Source of the DNA: Clarkia xantiana subsp. parviflora
Lineage: Eukaryota > Streptophyta > Magnoliopsida > Myrtales > Onagraceae
Direction of reading: 5' to 3'
Assembly: GCA_036873135.1 (NCBI GenBank)
Contig: JAPTYO010000017.1
Span: 5,766,001 to 5,830,000 of the forward strand
DNA: 64,000 nt
Under the pieces are notes generated by a model. It was given only the letters and a program-made list of their open reading frames with translations, was not told the DNA's origin and made no database searches. Made by a program: the position numbers and the translations under genes. Positions 35,218-44,982 of the stretch are shown piece by piece; the first letter of the stretch is position 1; the number at the start of each line of letters is the position of its first letter.

Positions 35218-36238
35218 CATGTGATAGTTCCGAATTTTCATATCTGTTCACTACAAGAAAATCGGTCATTTGTGACAGATTTTTTGTGAGGGATTTGATC
35301 CCTCAAAATTTAGTACTTTTTGTAAGGGATTTATTAGGGTTTGATTAGAGAAATTGTTTTAAGGGATATTCTCTCACAATTTTAATTTTCCTAAATAAAA
35401 TACTGAGGGATTTGAGAGTGAAAATTTCGAAGGGATAATTAAGGAATTTTACTAGATTTTCCGTAAAAAAAAATTTAAGGAGAAATCTGTTAATAATAAC
35501 CCTAACTAATCGGAAGTTTTGTGAGGGATTTAAATTCCTCACAAAAGTTATTTCGTTTGTGAGGGATTTTTCCTAAAAAATAATATTTAATAATAAAAAA
35601 TAAAACATAAGAGTAAAGGTGGAGGGGATGAAGATAATAGTAATCTCTACCGAATTAAAAATGTGGAAGTAGTAGTCTACAAAATAAAAAATGTGGAAGC
35701 CACACCTTTAACGCCAAAGGGTAATGGTTTGCTCTTTTTAGTTTTTATTATAGTCTTGACAGAATGGTGAGGGAGGTTCTCTTAATTAAGAAGGATTAGC
35801 ATTTAAATTGGAATTTGGAAGTATAGTCTTTTTTTTTACCAACTCATTTATTAAAAATACAGTGTCCATTCATTTTTGGGGGGTCTATTAGATTTTGTAA
35901 TGAAATGAGCTGTCTCTTCTCATTCCACCAGATTCCACCACAACCCAGACCAAATGCAGCGTCTGGAAGTTTCTTACAAAGGTCGGAGTCACCACGATGA
36001 CTGTTCTAGGGTTCTTCACTCCGAACTAAGCTCTCTGCCGCCCAACCACTCGGGGAGCCGTCTTGTTTACCGGCAGTTCCAACCGATTCGTGATCAGATC
36101 GGGGATCTGTCAGATCGGGGATCTGTCAGATCTCCGTCGCTGGCCGGAAAGGCGGCGAGTAGAGGTTGGTAGTAGAGGAAGTGGAATAGTGGATAAGAGC
36201 AGGAAGAATGCGAGAGAAGCAGAATCCGAGGACAAGGC

Positions 36239-36875
36239 TGTTACGGTCATTTCTGTTATGTGTTTAGTTTAGGGACTATGTTAGTCATTTCGAAAGTATA
36301 GGGGTCATTAGATAGTTAGCAGATTGGGGGATAAATAGTTATTGATCATGTACCGAAGCTTCAGCGATGAATTTGATGAACTGATTGTCTTCTTCTTCTC
36401 GGCTGAGTTCTTCTATCCGATTTCTGCACGTAACTATTGGTATCAGAGCTTGCCGAGTCCTCCTCTCCTTCCGGCGGCAGCTTCCGATCCAATTCGTTCC
36501 GGCGAACCACCACGGGCCTCAGATCACCGTTCCAACCACTGTTCCTCAGATCGAGCTGAATTTCGCTTCCGACACCTCCACCGGCCGGCCTAATTGCGAC
36601 GACGATTTCACCGATTCCGATTATTACCGCCATCAATTTCTCCAGTCGCGGTTGATTCCTTCCGTTCGTTGATCATCACCGCCTGTTGTAAGTGCTGCTG
36701 ATTCTTAATTCTTGAATCGCTGCATTATTTTCTGTGCTGCTGTGTTGATGCCTATGGGTCTCTCTGTTATTGTCGATTATTTCTGTGGAATTGCTGCTAG
36801 TCCTGCTGCTGCATACCTGTGTCTGATTGCTGGTCTGTGACCTTTTGTTCTTCTCTCCGATTTCTGCACGTAACA
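36239..36875 (+). mobile_element. Deleted small LTR element inside the CACTA, 5-bp duplication AAGGC
   Basis: It starts TGTTACGG and ends CACGTAACA, flanked by perfect AAGGC copies (36234-36238 and 36876-36880). The left LTR is 36239-36435 (end CGTAACT). The primer site TGGTATCAGAGC at 36438-36449, the tRNA-iMet type, lies two bases after it. At the right only about 28 bases of LTR (GTTCTTCTCTCCGATTTCTG then CACGTAACA) remain, so most of the 3' LTR is gone. No protein domain is seen; it could be a TRIM or a shrunken copia element. Confidence 0.8.
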
Positions 36876-37660
36876 AAGGCTTATGAGGCAGCAAAGACAG
36901 TGGATAGCTAACCAGAAGATTGTCGCCGGAGACTTCATTGTGTCGTCTGGCGATGAGTCCAGCACACCAGCGGCTTTGAGGCTGTTGCTCTGACGGTTCA
37001 AGTAGCTGCAATGCAGACAATTTCATTTTCCCTCTCTGTCTCTACTTCCTCTCTGAAGCGGGTGAGTAGTATTTGTTGATCTGCTTGCTGTAGGTCTCTT
37101 CATGGCTTGATCTGCTTGCTTTGGGTCTTTTCAGCTGCCATAGGTATTTTCCTGTAATTGCTCTGCCGATATGTAGACTGATACATAATTTAGCTTCACT
37201 AATGAATAAATCTAACATTTCCTTACAGGTATTTTGCGGCTGGAAGTGCAGATTCTTTGCTTCAGCTATGGGGCGAAGGCACATAGCTGCTGTCTATTAT
37301 GAGAATTATGATCGCTCTTGGATATATGGATAGCTTGGTTGTGACTGCTAGAGGTCTTCTTCATCAGTTCACCGCAGACAAGAGCATCACAAATTTTGAG
37401 GTTGGTAATCAAATACACGCAGTTATTGTCTTATTGATTGAGATTAGATTCCAATTTGCTTGCTAATGGTGTAGTTTGTTGTGCTTATGTACTAACACAT
37501 TGCTAAAACTGCTCTGTTTGATCCATTTTACGATTTTCAGTAATAAAAATCAAAAGGCTTGCAGGTAGTCTTGAATTAATCATTTTTCGCTTTCGACAAT
37601 ATCTACAATAATACTTGATTGTTTGGTATCCAAGGCACTACTGTAAGTAATCTTTTCAAG

Positions 37661-37841
37661 GAGTGTTGCCATGTGTACAGTGGTTATAGGAGGGAGTTCA
37701 TCGAGGAAAGCATGTCCAGGCTAGGTCTGCAGAAGCTGAGCATCGAGGAGGCACAGAAGATGCCGTGGCCAGAACTGGAAGAAGAAATCGAACGGTGGAT
37801 GAAAGCAATGCACGTGGCTTTCCGGATCCTCTTCACAGCAG
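37661..37841 (+). pseudogene. Captured EXO70-like exon (exocyst subunit family)
   Basis: An acceptor TTTTCAAG precedes 37661 and a donor GGTATT follows 37841. The 60-codon piece reads VYSGYRREFIEESMSRLGLQ, then KLSIEEAQKMPWPELEEEIE and RWMKAMHVAFRILF. This resembles the plant EXO70 stretch usually seen as Y..RREF.EES...LG..KLSIEEVQKM.W..LE..I..W..A...A.RILF; the family is recalled, not searched. EXO70 proteins tether secretory vesicles to the plasma membrane within the exocyst. Only a fragment is present, inside the CACTA element, so a working exocyst subunit is not expected. Confidence 0.6.
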
Positions 37842-37930
37842 GTATTAATCTAAATTTCACATGCTTGTTCTGAATCAGCCTTAGTTTGAGCAATCCTACT
37901 GATTTTCGACATTGATCTTTTGGTGAACAG

Positions 37931-38706
37931 AGAAACTAGTGAAAGAGCAAGCATCTGTAAAAAGTGATCTCGAAATGGCAGTATGTAAGCATTAAATCAT
38001 ATTATCTGCATTTTGTTCTCTATCTCTGGCTTAATGATCCGCAATTTGTATCTTCTGTTGAATGTTAAACATCTTTTGTCCTTGAAAGTTGATTTAATCC
38101 AATGATTAAACATATCGTCTGTCTATTGAAAAAATGGAATTGCTTCTTCTGTTGGATGTTGTTGTTGAATTGCTTTATGTGAAATTATTCTAGAATACTA
38201 TGTTCTAACATGTGCGGCAGAAAAGAGGTATCCTTCTAAAAGTGCTTTTAAAACAAAAATCATGGGCACCTTGAAGTAGTAGAATGAGATAAGAACATAC
38301 ATATAAATAAAAGTGTGCAAGTTCAAGTTAATATCCTTCAGATTGTCATTAGTTCTATAACTAATGAACTAACTGTGTTTCATGTACTCTGGTAACTCAA
38401 TTGTCCCGTACTGATCATGTTGCCCTGTTTTTATAGAATGCATTGACTGATCCACAACGAGTCTGCACTCCTTCAGTTATGGATTACTGGAAATCCATGT
38501 CTGAAGACGTAAGTACTCAATTGCTAGATGGCTCTTCTAGGTTTCCTCAATCCAATTGGGTTTTTTATTCTTAAATTAATAGTTCATTAATATGAATAGT
38601 TTCTATGTCAAGTTGTTAGCTATCCTGATATAATCCATTTGTTCATGTAATACAGATGGATGTAATTTATGGAATAGAAGAAGAATACCATCACAAGAAT
38701 AGTCGG
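37931..38706 (+). pseudogene. Three further exon-like pieces in the CACTA, product unknown
   Basis: Pieces bounded by AG and GT lie at 37931-37980 (KLVKEQASVKSDLEMA), 38437-38508 (NALTDPQRVCTPSVMDYWKS ...) and 38656-38706 (MDVIYGIEEEYHHKNSR). Their lengths and phases join without a frame break. The EXO70-like exon also ends in the matching phase (one base carried over), so a spliced chimeric reading frame is possible. I do not recognise the source gene. They sit among intron-like AT-rich sequence. No full gene is implied. Confidence 0.45.
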
Positions 38707-39821
38707 GTAACTTTTCTATTCATGAGTCTTATTCATTCTTTTTTGACAGACATGTGTGCAAGCTTTGAATGAATAGCTGAGACTGGATTATTATATGTGC
38801 ATGTTTATTGTTGGAAAGGTCTAAGACGCCTCAGCCTTTTTAAGGCGAGCTAAATAATTCTATTGAATTTTGGCCCTACAAAGTTACTGTATGGTCTTCA
38901 AATATGCAGAAGATTATTTTTGTTGCTTAATGTTAATGCTTGAATTCATACATATCCAGGTATACCTTGCAGGGAACTAAAGGAAATAAAAAGTCAAACC
39001 CATGAGAACCCAGGGAAGCACCATTTTGCTTGAGCTATTAGGAAAAAATCTTGAGCACTAATTTGGTTCTACTGGACTCGTCATCTATAGGATAGGAAGG
39101 ACCTATAAAGTTGGTGAAGGACAATACCATCTTTATAAGAATGGTATTTTATGCTTTATGTTTTTTGATTGTAGCAATTTGGGTGTAATGCAACCTTTTG
39201 CACAATATTATATTGGCGAAGGAAAATATCATCTTTATAAGAATACTATTTAATACTTAATGATTATTTAATACTTAATGATTTTATGGTTGTAGCTCTT
39301 TGTTTTGTATTTAAAGTTTTATATATATATATATATATATTATATTAATGTATTATAATAATCTCTCACAAATCTCTCACTAAGTTAATATACACACCCT
39401 TAAAATTCTCTCAAAAATCCCTTGAACATGTTCCTCAAAAACTATAATAATTCCTCGCAAAATTCCTAAGAATATATTTCCTCACAAAACCCTTAATAAA
39501 AAAAACCTTAAAATTCTCTCAAAAAACACTTAAAACTTTTTCCCTCAGAAAAACCCTCAGTCATTTGTTACCGAAAACTCTAAAAAAGTCCCTATATATT
39601 TTTTGAGGGATTTGATTTTTATAAGGTTTATTATGGATGTTTCAGGGAAAATCCCTCACAAACATTTTCAAGGGATTTCCCTATAAAATCACAATTTTTC
39701 TGGCGGGGCTATTTGCTAGAAGCGTTTTCTTACAAAATCCCTTACAAGATGATATTTGTGAGGGATTTCTGGAAATCCCTCAAAAAATCGACCCTCACAA
39801 ATTGAAGAATTTCTTGTAGTG

Positions 39822-40393
39822 GTTGCTATTTGGTGTCTCCGGTTATTTCTGGAGTTAAATTGGACGGAATGTGGACACGTGTGATTGAATAGAGAGTTTA
39901 AATGAATAGAGAGTATAAGGAGTATTGAGTAAATGACATATAAATGCTCTTGAGTATTGATGATGCTGACAGAAACAATGATTTATTGATTCACCATCGC
40001 CCATACATCACATCACATCACATCACACAATAAGGTACAAATTAATTAACGTAATCGAAAATTGAATCGTACGCAAGAATTACCGCGGGCAGAGGCTGGC
40101 TAGCTCTCCATTTATTTTTCTCAATTATCTGGCTCTGTGTTGTCAATTACAAACGTAACGATAGAGAGTAACAAGATGTAGGTAATTATTAAAATAAAAG
40201 TAGATATATGTAGGCAGGTAGTAGAATATATGTATTTAAAATATAATACTAGCTAGGTAGCCACTGCATGCATCAGAGAAAGAAGAACCCGGGCGCATGA
40301 TGTAAAAATATGCAAGGCCCACCCCATATGTAATTAAGTAGACACAGCAACAATATCTATATATAAGGTGAGATGATAATGAAGGGTGATGTG
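39822..40393. other. HIPP downstream region
   Basis: AT-rich sequence downstream of the HIPP stop codon (minus-strand gene). It includes a short TCACA microsatellite at 40010-40027. The polyadenylation site is not pinpointed. Confidence 0.4.
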
Positions 40394-43300
40394 CTATGTG
40401 ATGCAGCAAGCATTAGGGTTTTCGTCGCTAAAGAGGTGGGGTGGTGGAGGGATTTTGTCAATGAGGTAGAGTGGTTGGTAGTTATTATAGTTGTACATCA
40501 TTGTTGTCTTTTTATTCTGCATATTCTCCGTCTCTTCTTCATCATCATCACTCTTCAATATCATCATTTCATCATCCCCGCCTTTTTCCGTCTTATTATT
40601 CTCAATATCATCATCTGATCCGCCTTTCTTCTCTTCTTCTTCTTCTTCTTCATCCTTGTTATTCTCTTCTTCCGCAGCTGCTGCCGGGTCGGTGGGTTTT
40701 TCTTTTTGGTTATCGGGTTCGGGTTGCGGCTGAGGCAGAATACGGGCTTGTTTTTTAGTCCGTCTGTAGACGTACTCAACCAGCTTGTCCGGATCCATTG
40801 TCCCCGTCACTCTCACCTTTTCGGTGCCAAGTTCTGTGCTCACTGATTGGACTCCTATAATTCACTTGTATTATTCATCAAATCAAATAAATATTCAACT
40901 TCTTCCATCCTCGTTACAAACAAATCTGTTTTTTCTAATTTATTTATTAGGAGGATATAACAAATTAATTAAACTTCTAAAGTTGTACAACTCATTAATA
41001 TTTGGCAAGGGTCTCAAGACTGATCTGAACCCCCACCCAGTCCCTGATGATCACCAGTTGTGATGATCATGCCTTCCCTTCCCTTTACCATACACAAACC
41101 TACCTACTTACCATAGCGTAGATTTCTCAAGTTTAGGCTACAAAATATCACTACATGAAAGATTTGCTTTAAATGACTGAATTCCAAGAGAAATGGGGTG
41201 GTCCGAAGAGATGCAGTAGAATATATATATATATATAACATAAAGTGTAATTATATCCCGACATCTTATATAATAATGGGATACGACTGTATATATACAC
41301 GATAAAGTTTAATTTGTTCAATATAAAGCAGCTTTATGAAAAAAGCACACATGACCGACCAATCAAGCTAGATGGAGTTTTGGACATACTCTATCTTAAG
41401 ACACAGCACATATATATATATATATATATATACTTTAGGTTAAGAATATAAAAAGGTCCAAATAATGCCCAGGAGGGGTCTGAATTATCATGTTTGTTGT
41501 TTTTCGGTTTTCCATCCAAATTTTCTGTTAAATTTAACATAACCACGTGAAATGTCCGAATTACCCCTTTACAATTATTGAAACAATTTAGCAGTTTAAT
41601 TAATGAAATATGAAATATCTAAAATACTCCCGCCCACTAATTATGCCCTTGAAGCCACCACGGCTCCGGCCACCGCCGACCACTTCTCCCGACTCCGTCA
41701 ATTTTTACCGTTAAAACTAACGGAATTTGGTCACATGCTTGGCATGGGATCGAAAATAAACTAAAATTTCGAAAATGCCCTCCGACCAAAGTGTGCGCCT
41801 CACATGCTTGACCTGAAAAGATGAAAATGCCCTTGAAGCCACCACGGCTCCGGCTACCGCCGACCACTTCTCCCGACTCCGGCAACCGCCACCCGGCTCC
41901 GGCGACCACCACCCGACTCTGGTGACCGCCACCACGGCTCCGACTGAGTCCAAATCGGGGCTACCGGCCCCGATTGGCCCGAATCGGATCCAAAAAAGCT
42001 TCGATCGGAGCCAAAAAGCTCTGATCTAGTGCTATGTGGTCCAAACCGGAGCCACATAGTTCCTTATCAGAGCTTTGTGGCTCCGATTCGGGCCAATCGG
42101 GGCCGGTAGCTCCGATTTGGGCCTAATGGAGCCGTGGTGGCAGTCGCCGGAGCCGGGTGGCGGTTGCTGGAGTCGGGAGAAGTGGTCGGCGGTAGCCGGA
42201 GCCGTGGTGGCTTCAAGGGAATTTTCGTCTTTTCAGGTCAAGCATGTGAGGCGCACACTTTGGTCGGAGGGCATTTTCGGAATTTTAGTTTATTTTCGAT
42301 CCCATGCCAAGCATGTGACCAAATTCCGTTAGTTTTAACGGTAAAAATTGACGGAGACCTCTTATATCAACAAAGTTGAAAATTCAGAACCTTAATATTA
42401 ACATTTGAACATTCAGACCTCTCCTGTTAACATGAATCATTATTCAAGTCCTTCTTATGTTCTTAATCCTATGCTTTTATTAATTCGATTAGATAGATAG
42501 ATTGCAGCTATATATTAAATCATTAATCACTCAATGTAAAGATAACGGTTTCGTGTAGATAATTAAGCACTAATTAGAATGAGTATATATTAGTTAGTTA
42601 GGTAAGTAGGTATACCTCTCATTTTGAGTATTTTTCTCTTGAGCTGCTCTGCACAAGCCTCACAATGCATGTTCACGTTAAGCTCCACAGTTGTTGGTAC
42701 AGGCACCTGATTAAGTCATTAATTATTATGAAATATATAACAGATATAGATTAGCCGCTAATTAAAAAATTAAGGTACGGGTCTAGCAAGCTAAATTATT
42801 ACATTAATTAATATTACCTGTGAGGAGACATTGAGTTGTTGTTGGCCCTGATCTGCAGCAGGCGGGAGTGGAGAAAGAATTTGAGGTTTGCGCTTAGTTT
42901 TGTTGGTGATTATATTGCACACAGCTTGAGGGTCCACTATTCCTTTAAGAGTGACTTGATTTTGAGCCATATCCATCACTACTCCTTCCACTCCTGCGTA
43001 TATATATATTAATTAATTAATTAATTAAGAAGATTTTAGCTTGCTAGCTAGATATATATATAATAAAAAATATATATAGCACAAACTAATTAATGAATGA
43101 ATTAGAGCATCCACAATGGTTTTACATAAATTGTATTCTTTAAAGTTGCCACGTAGACATTTATGTACACTTTAAGTAATACGTAAATTTAAGACACACG
43201 TAAAAAATATTTTCTCTGCAATCGTATTACTTAAACTTATTCCTTAAATATATTTTATTATTAAATTTTCCAACAACCACCAATAAGATATTAACATTAA

Positions 43301-43951
43301 TTATAAAATGAATTAATTTATAATAAAAAATTGTTACGTAATACATAGTGCATTACTTAAATTTAAGGAATGCTTTATGTAAAAACATAAATTTACGTGT
43401 GGGTCCCATCTTTAAGAAATGCTATGTAAAACCACTGTAGATAGTTTTTGTTGTTTTACTTAAATAAACATGTAGGACCCACGTTTACGTAATCTTTACG
43501 TAATACCACTGTGGATGCTCTTAATTATGATGTTCTTCCATATAAATAAATTTATTGGGATATTATATTTATTATTATTATATAAATAATAAGGACCTCT
43601 TATTTTCAAGATGCACTTCTCGATTTTCTTAGCGCAGCCCACGCAATGTAGATCGACATGCAAAATGCAAGGAGTTGGTGGCTTCGTCGACTCTTCATCT
43701 TCTTTCTTATTATCCTCTTCGGCCTTTTCCTCTGTCGCCACCTTCTCCTCTGGCTTAGCATACGCAGCTTGCTCCTATATATATATAATCATAGACATAA
43801 TTTAATTCACTATAGATGATGGATCAGCTAATTAATTAAGTGTTTAATTCTTCTTAATTAATATTTATCATAAAAATGACATACATATGCATTTCACAAC
43901 ATTGTCCACACATTTATAACTTACCTGCTTTGCCTCTTGTTCAGTACCCAT
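40394..43951 (-). CDS. Heavy-metal-associated isoprenylated plant protein (HIPP), two HMA domains, five exons
   Basis: HIPPs bind metals through HMA domains and are lipid-anchored through a C-terminal CaaX cysteine; roles in metal and stress handling are known for the family. Exons on minus are 43951-43925, 43774-43597, 42993-42818, 42706-42616 and 40854-40394. All join in phase at GT-AG sites and give 310 residues. Residues 10-45 are Lys/Glu-rich. HMA1 has HCVGC (Cys53, Cys56) and HMA2 has MHCEAC (Cys142, Cys145); each is followed by a K(I/M)RG turn at an exon end. After HMA2 comes an acidic low-complexity stretch, and the protein ends CCIT, a CaaX-like box. The start codon is the first ATG of exon 1 (MGTEQEAKQ). 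Introns 2 and 4 contain transposons, yet the exons are intact. A TATA box lies about 300 bases upstream. Confidence 0.9.
41438..42469. mobile_element. Foldback Mutator-like element H3 (1032 bp) in HIPP intron 4
   Basis: The ends are GGTTAAGAA and TTCTTAATCC. The flanking 9-mers TATACTTTA and TATGCTTTT agree at seven of nine positions. Segments 41697-41910 and 42140-42354 are nearly exact inverted copies, and the centre (41955-42110) is also palindromic, so a single strand could form a very long hairpin. It shares the GCTCCGATCGGAGC core and CACATGC..GCATGTGACC words with H1 and H2. No coding sequence is credited. Confidence 0.82.
43105..43520. mobile_element. Tourist-like MITE (416 bp) in HIPP intron 2
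   Basis: The terminal inverted repeats are GAGCATCCACAATGGTTTTAC and, at the right, the inverse of GAGCATCCACAGTGGTATTAC, given here as about 21 paired positions with two mismatches. TTA flanks both ends (43102-43104 and 43521-43523), as for PIF/Harbinger elements. The interior is AT-rich with TTACGTAA words and has no frame. Confidence 0.8.
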
Positions 43952-44250
43952 TTGATTGTGCTGTTGAAATCAATTAAGGATAATACGCACCACACAAATG
44001 GATTGTGGAAGAACAAGTAAGAATGTAGCTAGCTATATATATATATATATTGTGGCCGTGGGTGGGGTGGGAATAGAAAAATGGAATCCTTTAGTGTGAT
44101 TCGATCCAGAATAATGTAGCACATGCAATGCAATTCCAGTTGAAAGAACCCAATTATGGGATCTATCTATGTATTCTTCAACACTGAGCTGGAAACAGGA
44201 AAAAAGAAAGAAAGAAAGAGGGGGGAGAGACCAATGAGCAGAGCTGGCTG

Positions 44251-44257
44251 ATTTATA
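44251..44257 (-). promoter_or_regulatory. TATA box of the HIPP gene
   Basis: TATAAAT on the minus strand lies about 300 bases before the start codon. A CT-rich leader (runs of CTTT and CTCTC on minus, 44190-44230) follows it. The transcription start is inferred, not shown. Confidence 0.5.
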
Positions 44258-44299
44258 GACAAAGATTCATCAGAGAATTATGGGGTTTAGTATTTCACA

Positions 44300-44982
44300 A
44301 CATTAGAGAGAGAGAGAGTTTACCTTTTTAGGGTTAGTTAATTTGATGTAAAAGATAACATAATGGCATGGGCAACAACCGACCAATTGATTTTTCATGA
44401 CGTGGAGATGTGTTGGATTGGATGCATGCATGCGTGACACCTTTCTTTCATATGTCCTACCTGGAAAATAATCAAAACCTATATCCGGAGGAATTTTCAC
44501 TTGTTAGGGTGTCTTTTATCAATCTCGAAGACTATTGTATTAGTTTGTTATTTTACTTATTTCGGGTCTTTCTTGCAATTAGCTAGTTGTTCAGTTTTTT
44601 TAATTTACTCTTTTTGTTGTTCCTTCAAATTACGTTTATTTTATTTTAAATTTTATTAAAAGACCATTGTTATTGAAATAATACCGATTACATGCTACAA
44701 AGCAAAAAACAACCACTCTGGGAATTGGTTAACACTTAATACTCTTACAGGTAGGGCAAATGCTAATATAACAATAAAAAATAAGATAATAAAACAAAAA
44801 TCAGAGACACAACCGGTAGTAAGCACACTAGAACACAAGATCGATCTAACAACTACAAAGAACCCAGGCAAGGGATAGAAGCTTGGTGAGGAAGAATCCA
44901 ACAGATACAGTAACACACTTAACCCTTCAGAGAAGAAATGAAACTTTTTCAAGGGCAACTTAGCTAACAGAGGACATGCACG
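44300..44982. other. HIPP upstream region, no second gene seen
   Basis: It contains GA-rich and AT-rich sequence. A short stretch at about 44557-44580 (TTATTTCGGGTCTTTCTTGC) is almost identical to part of the LTR at 1940-1965, so a small gypsy LTR relic may lie here. It ends in ACG, the left duplication copy of the next CACTA element. Confidence 0.4.

Larger units (their letters stand above)
35249..39821. mobile_element. Non-autonomous CACTA element (4573 bp) carrying gene fragments
   Basis: CACTACAAGAAAATCG starts at 35249 and TTCTTGTAGTG ends at 39821. Both sides have the 3-bp duplication GTT (35246-35248 and 39822-39824). Subterminal repeats GTGAGGGATTT / AAATCCCTCAC are dense at both ends. 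No transposase is seen. The interior holds exon-like pieces with splice sites (37661-38706) and an LTR element insertion (36239-36875), so it is a Pack-CACTA type element. Confidence 0.92.

Noticed and set aside
40471..40758. Plus-strand serine/leucine-rich frames
   Set aside because: They are shadows of the acidic last exon of the minus-strand HIPP gene.
41637..42379. Mirror-image frames on both strands (SLFSIPCQACDQIP type)
   Set aside because: They come from the inverted arms of the foldback element H3 and have no coding logic.
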